A stretch of 64,000 nt of DNA from the NCBI GenBank assembly GCA_958510825.1, contig OY294054.1, positions 8,224,319-8,288,318 of the forward strand. Reading direction: 5' to 3'. This document shows positions 22,491 through 33,989 of the stretch, in pieces. This stretch comes from Brachypterus glaber (taxonomy: Eukaryota; Arthropoda; Insecta; Coleoptera; Kateretidae). Position 1 is the first letter of the stretch. The number at the start of each line of letters is the position of its first letter. Below the pieces are notes generated by a model. That model had not been told where the DNA came from, ran no database searches, and saw only the letters and a program-made list of their open reading frames with translations. The translations under genes and the position numbers were made by a program.

Positions 22491-23900
22491 TGAGTTCATT
22501 GTACAAAATTTATGACACGTGAACTGGTACAACATACTATGCTTAAAATAAATGTCATGTGTCAATGGTAAAATAAACGGTTTTTGGATTTTACTTGTTA
22601 TTATACTCTTCGCAGCTCTACAGCTAGAAAAATGTTTTAGTAATCATTATTATAAATTTTGAAATTATTACTTAAAGTTTATCATCCCCACTGATAAACA
22701 TGCAACTTTTTTTATTTACTGAAATCAAATTATCAATCAATTATCAAATATACGTATCCATTTGTTAGGCATAATAAATAAGGTAAGTGAGCCAAATATT
22801 GCCATGTTAAGACATTTTATTTTTTACGGCATTCAAATTTATTTCTAATTACCTGTAACTTTACTGCATTAACAATAAACATATCTTTATTTTAATGGGT
22901 AAACAATAAACAAATTGCAAGAGCTTCAAAAAAAATATTATTGCTTTTTAAAAAAGATTGCATGCTGAAAATATTAGGAACTCATGTCCCAAATATTGCC
23001 AGAGCACTGGCAATAAAATGAGCTACTATTTCTAATAGTAAAGAACAAACTTACAAAAATATTAACTAACTTATATAAAAATATTGTAATACAATAAAAA
23101 TTTAAACTGTTTTAGGCAAGATTTGGCACTTAAATAACAAAACCCCTCGCTCTCTTTATATACGTATCAGTTACAAACATGCACAATCTCATATCAAAAA
23201 GATGAACCAACATTCAGAACTCTCTAATTTATTCTTCACTTTCTTTTCTTGTTGTTTCCTGTTTTTAAGTTTTTTTTTTGTCATCAACTTTGCATGGCAA
23301 TATTAAGAGCACAGCTACTTGACAACAATCGCAAAAAATTACCTTTTCGCTTTTTTATTGAGTGAAACGCAATATGAATCAAGAAAGTGTATGTTTGTGC
23401 ATACCTTATTACGTTCATGTCCTGAAATAATAGATGCTACCCAGCTTGGGACAGTCAGCACAATTTTTTTTATAGTGGAAAACCAGAAAACACGAACTGC
23501 GTTGTTGTGTAAGTCATTACCAACTGGATAGAGATACGTCGTATTTACAGGCTTCTTTCCGATATAACACAGACAGTGCCATGTATGACACAGAGGGCGA
23601 ATTAACGAGATTAAGAGGGGTGGCAATATTAGGAGCAAGGAAATAATTGGCTTACCTACTTTATGTGCTCTCCGTTAAAATTTTTGAAAATATTTGATTT
23701 ATAAAAAAATGAATTGGTCTTATTATTAATTTAATTAAGTTTACAATATAACTGGGATGAGTATGCTATGGAATGAGTAGCATTGCATATCTATCTTCAC
23801 ATAATATTTTTAGTTTGAAGCTGTTTACTCCAAATTGACTTGAAAGCAGTGACTGCCCGGCACAGGTTTAGACTAGGAAAATTCAAAAAAAGTCATGGAG
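22491..23900. other. Unassigned DNA, one uncharacterised open frame pair
   Basis: GCCAAATATTGCCA-like phrases occur near 22791 and 22988. An open frame of 99 codons (23339-23638, minus) has mixed composition and is overlapped by one on the plus strand. I recognise no domain and see no homologous copy in the window. It could be an exon or a transposon scrap; I do not annotate it as a gene. Confidence 0.4.
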
Positions 23901-24111
23901 TCTATTCTATTCTGTTCTGTTCTGTTCTGTTCTGTTCTGTTATGTTCTGTTCTGTTCTGTTCTGTTCTGTTCTGTTCTGTTCTGTTCTGTTCTGTTCTGT
24001 TCTGTTCTGTTATTTTCTGTTCTGTTCTGTTCTGTTCTGTTCTGTTCTGTTCTGTTCTGTTCTGTTCTGTCCTGTTCTGTTCTATTCTATTATATTCTAT
24101 TCTATTCTATA
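23901..24111. repeat. (TTCTG)n pentanucleotide array
   Basis: About 42 units of TTCTG, with TTCTA variants at both edges and a few single-base changes. The repetitive open frames across it (FCSVL repeats) are artefacts. Confidence 0.97.
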
Positions 24112-24231
24112 GCTAAACCCTATTAATATACAAAAAATGTAGTTTCAGCTCAGCCAATTAGAAAAATTACACTGATAGAAAAATCTAAAAATATTAATAC
24201 TAAACATTGTTGTGTCAACTTTTAAGTATAC

Positions 24232-24479
24232 ACTGTAAAAAAAATGTGTAAATTTTCATGCTAAATCAGAGGTAATATGTTGCCGAGCGGGTGCACGAAA
24301 AATTTACTAGATTTAACTTGTAATTTTAGAATTTTTTAGGGATATTATGTAAACGTACAAGTAATATTCCTAAAAAATGTAAAATTACAAGTTAAATCTC
24401 GTAAATTTTACTTGCAGCTGCTTGGCAACATATTACCTCTGATTTAGCATGTAAATTTACACATATTTTTTTTGTAGTC
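24232..24479. mobile_element. 248-bp palindromic MITE
   Basis: ACTGTAAAAAAAATGTGTAA…ATGCTAAATCAGAGGTAATA at left is mirrored by TATTACCTCTGATTTAGCAT…ACACATATTTTTTTTGTAGT at right, and the mirror continues to the centre (AATTACAAGTTAAATC). Almost the whole element is one hairpin. Confidence 0.85.
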
Positions 24480-24788
24480 TAAAATAACATTTTTACGATT
24501 ATTTAAAAAAAATATAACGTTATATTAAATCCAATATTAAAATTTTAGATATTAATGTTTTATCGAATACTATAAAATAAATTTATTCATACCATATATA
24601 GTTACTAAGCAACTTCATAGTATTTAATTTTACAACAACATTGTTGTCACTATAGTCCCGGTATTTTATGGATGATTAATAAAGATGGCAAAGATCATCT
24701 GATTCTAATAAATATTTTACCAAAATTTTGAAAGTGGGTATTTTGGGCTGAAATTTCCATGTGCATAAGTGTACCTAACGATAAGCAT

Positions 24789-25314
24789 GTACATGTACAT
24801 TAGGGCGTTGCAAAAAAAACACGTTTTATAATATTTCATATGCATTCCCTTATGTTGTTTCAATTGAAAAACTATGCTTGCATACCAAATTTTAGGTTAC
24901 TAGAACATTTTTTGACCCCCGACCAACTCGTTTTAATGATTCAACAAAGACACAGGCACACGAAAAAAAAAGGTCTTGTCCACCAGAGGTGAAAAACATT
25001 TCTATACGTTTTTGGGGTCGCTGAATCCGAATCTAAGATTGGTTTGACTCGGTCAGATCGTATTTCGTTCCTAACCTCAAAAAAGTAATAACATTTATCA
25101 ACTCACCGAGTCAAACCAACTCCGGGTTTTTTTTTCGTGTGCCTGTGTTTTTGTTTAATCATTAAACCGAGTTGGGCGGGGTCAAAAATTGTCCTAGTAA
25201 CCTGAAATTTGGTATGCAAGCATAGTTTTTCAATTGAAATAACATAGAGGGATGCATATGACAAATTTAAAAAAGTGTATTTTTGCAATACCCTAATGTA
25301 CATGTGATATATAG
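24789..25314. mobile_element. 526-bp inverted-repeat element Q
   Basis: The ends ACATGTACATTAGGGCGTTGC and TGCAATACCCTAATGTACATGT are inverted. The arms share TTTCAATTGAAAAACTATGC, TTGCATACCAAATTT, a GACCCCCGACCAACTCG-type phrase and GGCACACGAAAAAAAA. TTAGGG…TGCAAAAA termini resemble mariner-type ends (inference). The centre holds TTTTTGGGGTCGCTGAATCC. The minus-strand frame 25103-25327 is an arm. Confidence 0.8.
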
Positions 25315-25562
25315 TTTTTATGTGCACTTACTTGTAATATGTGAATTTAAAATAAAATGCGTACCTACAATTTGTTGTTATAAATGGAACAACTGCACTC
25401 GTTTGTAAATACCGAACGCTTTACTTGTTTGTTGTATTCTACGCAATATATAGTGGTATTTATTGTTATATTCTGTAACCTAATTACGCTATTAATTACG
25501 ATATTGCTCTATAACAATTCATAAGAGAAATAGTCCTACGTTTGAAATGTTAACTGTACAAT

Positions 25563-25947
25563 ACTTCGTAAACATAACCTTCTCGTAAAAAACTTCGCAG
25601 GAATAATTTCACAAAAAAAAAACTTAGCAAGAAATATACTTTACATAAGTTCCGCTAGCAAAAACTTTGGAAGAATTATACTTCGCAGACATATATCTTT
25701 GCGGAAAATATAGTTCGCAAAGAATAATACTTCGCAAAATAATAAGAAAACTAATTCGCAAATATATAACTTCATAGAAAATAACTTCGCCAACTGAAAT
25801 ATAAATTTACAGTTTCATTTGGTTTATTGTATGTTACTTTGCAAAGCGACTTTTTTGCGAAGTATTATCTTGAAAAAGTAATTAGTTTGCGAAGTAAAAA
25901 CCTTGCGAAGTAAAAACCTTATGAAGTAATTACGAAGTAAGTTTTTG
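25563..25947. repeat. Mirrored clusters of a TTCGCA motif
   Basis: The motif ACTTCGCAA (with variants such as AGTTCGCAA, ACTTCGTAA) occurs about 8-10 times on the plus strand between 25563 and 25790, roughly every 20-30 bp. After a short AT spacer its reverse complement (TTGCGAAGT) occurs at about 25855, 25889, 25903 and weaker forms to 25937. The arrangement could fold on itself. It may be a foldback element with internal subrepeats; no target duplication is seen. Confidence 0.75.
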
Positions 25948-27127
25948 CCGCGAGTCCTTTTTTAAAAAATATTTATGTTAACCGTTTAAAATGGAACAGT
26001 ACAAAATATTTTAACAGCCTCGCTTAAGTATGGTCCAAACCAACTTTTTAATACAAATGCCTTCAATTGAAAATAATTATAAGTTGTGTTTCTTATGGGA
26101 CAATTTAATGTTTATTGCAAAAGCTATAAAAAGTATTGTTGCTGAAAAGTAAGAAAAACAAAAGAAGGGATAAGTTCATGAGAAATATTTCTGACGCATG
26201 ATTTATAACAAATGTCACATGTTCATTACTTTACAAAGAATGTCTTTCAACTTAAAATATTTAACAAATGTAACATTCATGACATTATATTTTTGATATG
26301 TTGTGCATCTTGACTTCTTGACAAATACTTTTTCGACAAACTTCACCAACAAAGAACAAACTGCAGATAATTTTTGTGCAAATGTAAAAGCTTTTTATCT
26401 TTGCCAATAATAAAAAGGCTTTCACATTTTCTCAGTAAAAAAAATTAATTTATTAACTTACTTTCTAAATATTAACAAGATTTTTCCTGATTAAGTTTTA
26501 ACTTAAACTTAATTAAATTGCATTGGAATATTTCTAATTTTTAAGTGGCACCCACTATAACTTTTTTATTTTTATATGTTTTTTTTCCAAATTTGGTATG
26601 ATTTAATATTTTAATGAAGATATTTTTTTTTCTAAAATAATGACGTTTACGGCACTTTATCTTCTTTTTTGCAATTTTTTTAAAAGCCTATAACTTTTTT
26701 GTTTTGTGTGGATTTTTTAAATTTTGAACGAATAATCGTAGTAAAAGTAATTTTTCCTGAAAAAATAAAAATTTTCATAGATTTTTTACGCAAAAGTTAT
26801 GTTGCTTTGATGTAAGAGATTTTGGCACTGTGATAAAATACCTACTAAGTAGGTCGTTTTAAATCTTTTGCCCTCATCGGGAAAACCAATCGGCAAAATA
26901 ATGTAGTATTTATAGTTCTCCGCATGAAACAAAATCTCCGACGAAAGGGGAAGGAAACATTCGCGCTCTCTTCTTTCCGTCAAAAGCTTTACAAGGCTTG
27001 CGTGCCTATAACGGGCCTCTCACTTGCACACACATTCCTAACATTTTTCCCGTAGCCACAGATCCGTGAGTCAAAGTATATAACAAGAACTTTTCTCTTC
27101 TTTGGGCGGAGTCAGAAAATTTTTACT
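25948..27127. other. Dispersed repeat, no gene
   Basis: 26510-26780 (GGAATATTTCTAATTTTTAAG, ACTATAACTTTTTTATTTT, a TAACTTTTTTGTTTTGTGTG phrase) resembles 54265-54530 in the same orientation. The 65-codon minus-strand frame at 26786-26983 lies next to a somewhat GC-richer stretch (26940-27060) but has no recognised domain. Confidence 0.5.
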
Positions 27128-28016
27128 AATAGTCAAGTCAAATAACGAGTAATTCCTATGTTGAAATTTCAATGAACGCACACGGACTGATATTTTAAAG
27201 GGTAGTAGTGGATGGTAACAGAACACTCCGGTTAGTTTTTTAAGGGGTGTCCGATATCTTGAATTTTAGGGATGAGTGCAGTTATCTCGCTAAATATGCA
27301 TCTTACGATAAAAATGCATATAACCAATTTTGTTAAGAAGGAAATTTCCAAGAATTCTTGTATGGATTATTTTATTAAAATATAAAAAACAATCGAGTTA
27401 TAAATATTCAAAAATGGACATGTTGGTGGTAATTTTTTTTGTATTTCCAGCCAAATTCTTCATTGGAGGATAAAAGTGTTTATGAGCAAACTTGCTCTTG
27501 AAATTCTCTATAATTTTAATATATTACGAATTTTGGTACGGTTACAGAGGGCGAGTTGCATCCTTTGTAACCGTACCAAAATACCTATGAAAATTCATAG
27601 TATATGAAACTTATATAGAATTTCAAGACCTACAGGTTTGCTTATAAACACTTTTATCCTCCGATGAATAATTTGACTAAAAAACCGAAAAAACAAATTT
27701 TACCTCCAACATGGCCTTTTTTGAATATAACGAATATAACTCGATTGTAATTATTATAACGAAAAAAATATTTTAACAAAAATTGTTGGAAATTTTCTCC
27801 TTAACAAAATTGCTTATATACATTTTTATGGTAAGGTGCATATTTACCAATACAACCGCACTCACTCCTAAAATTCAAGCTAGGGGACACCCTTGAGCAA
27901 ATAACCCGGTGAAAAACTAACAGGAGTGTTCTGTTACCATCCACTACTACCCTTTAAAATATCAGCCCGTATACATTTATTGCAGTTTACATTTAATATT
28001 TGACTGGACTATAAAG
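27128..28016. mobile_element. 890-bp near-perfect palindrome S
   Basis: The whole stretch folds around about 27568. The centre is GGTACGGTTACAGAGG…CCTTTGTAACCGTACC, with a loop of about ten bases. Outward pairs include TTTATCCTCC/GGAGGATAAA, CTTAACAAAATTG, AAATTCAAG / CTTGAATTTTAGG and GGGTAGTAGTGGATGGTAAC/GTTACCATCCACTACTACCC. The arms extend past this into GTCAAGTCAAATA / TATTTGACTGGAC with many transition differences. Confidence 0.85.
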
Positions 28017-28418
28017 TGAATTGCATTTGCTCTAAGAGCTAAAATGCAAAGAAATCAACTTTAACTCCCAAACGCTTAAAATTTTCTCTGTGTGTTCTGA
28101 TGATAGTTAATAATTCTGTGTTGTGTTCTAGCATCATTAAACTAGTTTTGTGTCATGTTGTATGACTAGACCTATTTGAGGTGTGACAAGAAAAAGATTG
28201 AAAACTTGTATATTTTTTGAAATACAAAGTTGGACAGGGTGATGTTATCTGAAATTATTCATCTTTTACATACGTTTATATTTTTATCATGTCATCTTTG
28301 GTGTACATCAAAATATCAGAAATATATATATAGGTACACTGATAGAAGAGTATATATGAGTAAAATAAACTAAGATTACTACTACTACTACTATCTACAA
28401 CCCTGGCTTTTCATATGT
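28017..28418. other. Unassigned AT-rich DNA
   Basis: No gene; a short (ACT)n run lies at about 28376-28393. Confidence 0.5.
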
Positions 28419-29034
28419 ACAGTGCCGTCCAAAAGTTACTCTCCTAAAAAGTCCAAACGAGTTAAGACTTGGACCTCAAATTTGTAATGCTTAAATAAGA
28501 CAACTCAAACTAGTTTTTTGCATATATCTATTGTTTTTAGCCTTTAAAATGTGGGCAGAGGGGCATGGGGGCAATTTTTTAAAACGCAAAGGGGAGGCGT
28601 ATGATATATTGAAGCTTATAAAATTTTCTATTTGACCATATTTTTTATATTTTGGGGGTTAGAATATAGTTGAAAATGTTTTTTTTTTCTTCAAATTCAT
28701 TTAGTCTTTTTTTTTTTAAAAATATCAATTTCATGATGCAAAAACGCAAAATTACAAAAAAAATCATAAAAATTCGCATATTAAGCAAAAAAAAATAATA
28801 AAAAATCAAAACCTTAAAAGATGTCAAAAAAAAAACTAAAAAATATATGGTCAAATAAATAATTTTATTATGTTTAAAATAATGTATCACACGTCCCTAA
28901 ATCCAATTAAAAAAATTGCCCCAAATGCCTCCTTTTGAAAGCTGAATATAATAAATATACACAAAAAGAGTTTAAATTGTCTTATTTGCAAATTTGAAGT
29001 CAACTCTCAACTCGTTTAAATTTATATGCTCTGT
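28419..29034. mobile_element. 616-bp foldback element I
   Basis: The left ACAGTGCCGTCCAAAAGTTA and right end …ATATGCTCTGT bracket arms sharing TCCAAACGAGTTAAGACTTG vs CTCTCAACTCGTTTAAA, AAATTTGTAAT-type, TGCATATATCTATTG vs ATAATAAATATACAC, and GGGGGCAATTTTTTAAAA vs AATTAAAAAAATTGCCCC. The right flank is TATATG. The minus-strand frame 28645-28890 is the A/T-rich centre. Confidence 0.75.
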
Positions 29035-29169
29035 ATATGTTTTCTTTTTAAAAATTATTTCCATTTCAAGATTCAGATTTCTAAAAAAATGGCCTGCTGC
29101 TCTGAAAATGGATATCAGACCGAAATCTATGGCAAATTTATTTTAAAATATTTTATAAATTAAGTATTT

Positions 29170-29700
29170 CCTTTGAAAATTCTCAGGTACTTAAAAAATT
29201 ATTTATTGAAGTTTTCGCCTGAGGCACTAACATAATTACCGATAATAAGGTCACATATTTGATGTCACTGGAAAGCCTCCGCTTTGCTGCGCTCGGGCCT
29301 ATTTAATTTTGCTTATCATTTTCTAAGGTGTTTGGAAAATGTGTGATTGCGGCGCCAAACTGGTTTAGGTAATAATAAGGTGATTTACGCACGATTTTAA
29401 TTAATAGATTATAAAATAATTTGCATATTTGTGTCTAAGAAATGGGAAAATTTAATATTTCTAAAACGGTTTGCCGCCGCGGAGGTGTTTTCTCTGGCTA
29501 GTTGAAGTTTTATAAAATAATTTTATTTTTAAAAACCGAGGTGTTTTTGCCTGGGCCGCTAAACAGGTATAAAATAATGCTTGCATAATATACATATTAT
29601 GCATATGAAATTCTAAATTAAGTGGATAATTTTAAGCCTTAAGATTTCTAAATAAAATCGTCTGCGGCGCTTAATAAACTAGTGTAAACATTCAAAAAAT
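29170..29700. repeat. Degenerate tandem units with a GCGGCGC core
   Basis: Phrases such as TTCGCCTGAGGCACTAA, GATTGCGGCGCCAAACTGG, TTTGCCGCCGCGGAGGTG and CGTCTGCGGCGCTTAATAAA recur at about 100-130-bp spacing, each preceded by a TTTCTAAA-rich stretch. 36950-37070 and 37480-37566 plus 38556-38600 are a second copy of the same array, there split by a MITE and foldback element E. Confidence 0.7.
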
Positions 29701-30803
29701 GATAACGACATTTAATATGTTCCATATTACCGCTCGCCCCAGAACATATAATACTTATACTGTTTGTAAAGACGAATAGTCTTGCCCCCTCCCCCCTATC
29801 AAAAATTCTTCGGCTGACCTAATATAAGTATATAATTTTTGTCTAATTGTGTCGACAGCCAATGTTGTTTGAGAAATTTTTTCTCTCTACATCAGTTGTT
29901 TAACAATTGTTTAACCCGTCAACTTCTTGTGCTATTAATTTAACAACTCTTAGAATGTATAGTATTGTGTTGAAACCAATAGAGTACGATCATAATCCCA
30001 TGGTCCTTCTATTAGTCGTTCCGCTCCCCGAGAATCAAGAATTGTTACCCATGTGTCTTCCTTTATGCGGTACCACTAGTATTACATAAAAAACCCTTGT
30101 ACCTACCTATAGTGTATTGTTTTTCGAAAATCTATCACAGACCACCTTTTTTTTATTACCATAATTTCGTTTAAAAAAAGTCTTCCAATTAAAAAGCATG
30201 CCGCTGATTCAATATATCAATCTATATGAGCTCAGCATGAAACAAGTCGTGAAGATATGTAATGCTTCGTTTTGCAATGGTTAAACATGTTTGGTTTGTT
30301 TTTTTTTACGTTTTTGGACGTTTTAAATCCAAAAAAGATTATTTCCACAAAAAAAAATCTGTCGGTCTGTCTGCCTGTCTCTCTGTCTGTCGATCTGTTT
30401 GTCCAGGAAATCTGTGACTACAATAACTGATAACGCTTTAATCTTAGACTTCCTGTTTGAAACATTGGTTCCCTATTCAAACAGCCGGGTTTAAAATTGG
30501 GGTAGGGTAAAGGGGTGGACACGATAATTTTGCACCCTTGGATTATAAAAAAAAAAAAAACTTTACCTTGCTTGTTTATATAAATATCTTGGCGGGATTT
30601 TTTAGTATTGTGAATTTATTTTTTTTTCTTGCATTTTTATGAAAAATTGTAACTGTAACGCCCCAGAAAAATTCTGCTTCAAATATAAGTCTTTCAAAAA
30701 ATAATCTTTCAATTACTTTTTTCGCTCATCTCAGACAAATATTTGTTCTTTATTTCAATTCCCAGTTTAATTTTTTTTTAAATAAACAAGCCGTGATGAT
30801 ATA
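29701..30803. other. Dispersed repeats without a gene
   Basis: 30205-30275 (AACAAGTCGTGAAGATATGT, AATGCTTCG) matches the reverse of 43695-43730 and resembles 54195-54230. A degenerate CTGT run is at about 30362-30402, in the same repeat context as the CTGT arrays at 34460 and 57518. The short frame 29907-30089 is not recognised. Confidence 0.5.
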
Positions 30804-31130
30804 CAGAGTGTGTCAAAAGTCCGCCACCCCCCTTCAACTTTTTAGTGGCTTAAGATATCAACTTGAAATATAAAACTCTTAAATAACATGAGCCAAATAA
30901 TTTTTTAGTATATATTTAATATGCTTAGGGGGCAAAATGGTGACAGTGGGGCAAGGGGGAGGGGTATTTTTTTATGGAAAGAGGGGTGGTGTGATACATC
31001 ATTTTAAAGCTTGTAAAATTCTCTATTCGACTATATAATTTTTATTTTGTTTAACCCCCTTTTTTAAGGTTTTCATTTTTCATTTTTTTTGCTTAAAAAT
31101 TCGATTTTTTAAGATTTTTGTTGTGAAATT
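30804..31130. mobile_element. Single arm of a foldback element (I-related)
   Basis: It begins ACAGAGTGTGTCAAAAGTCC after GATAT. It continues with a run of phrases parallel to element I (GCTTAGGGGGCAAAATGGTG, GGGTGGTGTGATACATC, AAAGCTTGTAAAATTCTCTA). No mirrored right arm is seen nearby. Confidence 0.6.
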
Positions 31131-31689
31131 TTATTTAGATCATTCAAAATTAGTTTAAAAGTACAGCTGATGTATTTTCATGATGAAATAAACCATTTTT
31201 CGAAAATTGTGAGGTTTTTGAAATTTTGACGATAATCCCTATTTTTTGGGTTAACCCTTTAGCTGCTGCGTCCGTTCTTATACGTATCACTGGTAGTGCT
31301 TTCTCGAACTAATAAAAAAAATGGGAAAATCTGAAATCGACACCTGCCGTCTATGCTCAGAAGCACCAGAAACGGCGAAGCCATTGTTCGCAAAAGGCTA
31401 CAATATCTCGAACCGGTATACCCAAGACCTGCAGATATATCCCAAGTAGCCCCCGAAAAACTCTTAAGCTTCTTTGGAAGCCTAAAGTTTAATGTAGACT
31501 AAATTGTAAAGGGGATTCACAATAGATCTTATTGGTCTCAGTGATTTTAAAGGTATAACCTTGCCTAACAACCCCACTTGTATTGTATTGAAATAATAAG
31601 TTTTAGCATGATAATACACCTTGTATTAACTATTTTGACCTTTTTGTCCAAAATTTCCAAAATTATTGAAAATTTCAATTTTGAAGAAG
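31131..31689. other. Unassigned DNA
   Basis: No gene recognised; mostly A- and T-runs with a moderately GC-richer stretch at about 31255-31450. Confidence 0.4.
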
Positions 31690-31910
31690 AAAAAATCTTA
31701 AAAAAAAAAATAAAAAATAAATATAAGCTCTTTAAAATGACGTATCACAAGACCTAGGGGGCCATTTAAAATATTATCCACCAATGCTGCCTTACAGAAT
31801 AAAAAATATGACAAATGATAGTTTTTGTTGTGTGATATGCTTATTCCAAATATAAAATTTATATCTCATACAGTTCAAAAGTTACGGTGGGTGTACCATA
31901 CCGGTGGAGC
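31690..31910. mobile_element. F-family foldback arm fragment
   Basis: ATGACGTATCACAAGACCTAG, GATAGTTTTTGTTGTGTGAT and GTTCAAAAGTTACGGTGGGTG, then GTACCAT, match the right part of the element at 39255-39881 and the fragment at 10707-10994. No terminal CCTGTATA is preserved. Confidence 0.65.
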
Positions 31911-32562
31911 GAAAGGGGGGGTAAAATAACGTTCATGAGCCATTTAACTAAATTCTGTTTTATGAGTCATCTTCTTGCAATAAAATATGGGAAACATTTT
32001 TGAAAGTTGAAAGTAAAAATATGAGAAATAATTAAAAACGTATTTCAATAGTAAATTTTCACTGCTTTTCAAAATATACTGTTAAATAGGCTAAAAATAA
32101 TCTATAACATGAAACCCTTTTTATTTAAAAATTTGTACTCTTCGGCCCTGATACCATTTTACAATTTAAAAAAATTAAATATATTCAAAATAATAGTGTC
32201 TGTCTTTTAAATTAAAGGCTTTTCAAGATATTTATTTTTTAATATAATAATTAATGGAAGTACAGATAGTTGCTTTTTCAAATCTAATTTTTGATCCACT
32301 TATGTCTAGGCTCCCATAGAAAAGCTTTATGAAGAACAAGACCCCGTAGGCCCCCTTCTGAGTCGGCGCCAACGTTACACATGTATAATGTATAGGGTAG
32401 GTACTGGCCAACATTAAACGACCGAATAAAAAAAGATTAAATAAATTTAAATTAAAAAAATCCAATTTATGATAACATGAAATGTGTGTGTTTAATTTTC
32501 TGTGTGATATTTCATTATTGATCATCAATTTTTTGTCCCATAAGTTTCTGTACCATCCGTGG
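31911..32562. other. Unassigned DNA up to an assembly gap
   Basis: No gene. Frames that cross into the N run are artefacts of the gap. Confidence 0.5.
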
Positions 32563-32762
32563 NNNNNNNNNNNNNNNNNNNNNNNNNNNNNNNNNNNNNN
32601 NNNNNNNNNNNNNNNNNNNNNNNNNNNNNNNNNNNNNNNNNNNNNNNNNNNNNNNNNNNNNNNNNNNNNNNNNNNNNNNNNNNNNNNNNNNNNNNNNNNN
32701 NNNNNNNNNNNNNNNNNNNNNNNNNNNNNNNNNNNNNNNNNNNNNNNNNNNNNNNNNNNNNN
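32563..32762. other. Assembly gap (200 N)
   Basis: Exactly 200 N; a scaffold placeholder. It directly precedes the left arm of a hairpin element, which may have hindered assembly. Confidence 0.99.
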
Positions 32763-33011
32763 TTTTGGATCGACTGAAAAAAAAAACAAAACTGTATATT
32801 ATTCAGTATTGAAGTCCCTATAGCCCGTACTAGAAGAAAATTTTTTGGCAAAAAAAAAATAACAAAATGGCAGATGTTTTTCAAAATTTTCAAACAAAAA
32901 CGTAGGCCATTTTGTTATTTTTTGGGCACAAATTTTTCTTCTACTACGGGCTATAGCGACTTCAATACTGAATAATATCCCGTATTGTTTTTTTTTTCAG
33001 TCGATCCAAAA
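32763..33011. mobile_element. 249-bp hairpin MITE
   Basis: TTTTGGATCGACTGAAAAAA…ATTCAGTATTGAAGTC…TATAGCCCGTA at left is mirrored by TACGGGCTATAGCGACTTCA…TTTTTTTTTCAGTCGATCC AAAA at right. The centre is AAAATGGC / GCCATTTT. The left end abuts the gap, so the true terminus is uncertain. Confidence 0.85.
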
Positions 33012-33129
33012 GACCGGAATCATGGTGACCACCGTTTTTTAATGTTTTTTTTCAAAAAAAATTATGGCCAGAAAATGGCACATTAAAAATCTAAAGAAAT
33101 TTTATTTGTATTCTTTGAATACGGGACAT

Positions 33130-33680
33130 CTTGTCAACAGATAACTTAGGAACGCTTTAAGCTAGAGACTTGAAATTTGGAATACAGGTATATTACCAAA
33201 AGTTCTGGCTCGAGATTGTTTTTGGTGAACATTGGTTTGGACTTGCGGCAATGGGGTAAAATACATTTTTTTTTACAAAAATTTAAAATTGCTATATAGG
33301 CCTTGCTGAATTTGAATCTAATAATAAACTTTATCTAACTTTATCTCCACGGGGGTAACGGGGTAAATATTTTTAATATTTTCGTCAAAATTGGTAGGCG
33401 TTTTCGGGGTTGACGAATTTAAATCTGATCTGAAATTTTTCTAATTTCACCCTCGGAGGGGCGGGGGTAGTTTTCGTTAAAATTGGTATATTGGGGTTTT
33501 TGAGGTTGCTAAAAGTGAATCTTACAATAAAAAAAATCTAACTCCATCCCCTGAGCTAATTCGCTTGAAAATTTATTATTGGGGTTTTTGAGGTCACTAA
33601 AACTGAATCTTAAAATAATTTTTTTGTAAATCCACCCCCTGAGGTTGCTGAAAGTGAATCTGATAGAGGAGGTGAAAATG
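33130..33680. repeat. Degenerate tandem array with GGGGTTTTTGAGGTYRCT units
   Basis: The stretch opens with AACGCTTTAAGCTAGAGACT, a phrase that also follows the CTGT arrays at 34570 and 57850. It then holds about five diverged units containing TTGGGGTTTTTGAGGTTGCT, AAAGTGAATCTTA and CCACCCCCTGAGG at about 33290, 33400, 33495, 33580 and 33645. There is no coding capacity. Confidence 0.65.
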
Positions 33681-33699
33681 GGAAAGTTCTTTTACTGGG

Positions 33700-33965
33700 C
33701 AATGTATTTTTTCTTTCTATATAAAAAAATTAAAAGTATTATTTTTATAATTTCTAAGGTAGAAAGACCCCTTAAATACTAAAATGTTGAAAAGCAAAAT
33801 TTTATTGATTCCATAAATCTATCCTAAGGGAGCTATAGTCTCCTAGAAATGCCCCATAGTAGCTTTAAAAGCGAGTTTTCGACCTACATGTATAGAAACT
33901 TTTTTTCTTATTTTTTGGGTAAAATTAGTACATTAAAATAACATACGAAGATGGGCCTTGTAACT
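33700..33965. mobile_element. Fragment of foldback family A
   Basis: TACTAAAATGTTGAAAAGCA, CTATCCTAAGGGAGCTATAG, GTTTTCGACCTACATGTATAG and GATGGGCCTTG are modules of family A's inner arm and centre, joined in an order that implies internal deletion. Neither terminus is present. Confidence 0.55.
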
Positions 33966-33989
33966 GTGACTTTGTGACTTTTTTATTAC

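Noticed and set aside
23339..23638. 99-codon minus-strand frame as a host exon
   Set aside because: Composition is fairly protein-like, but a plus-strand frame overlaps it, no domain is recognised, and splice signals are not convincing. A protein search would settle it.
32232..32893. Frames of 72-185 codons around 32563-32762
   Set aside because: Most codons are N; the frames exist only because the gap contains no stop codons.
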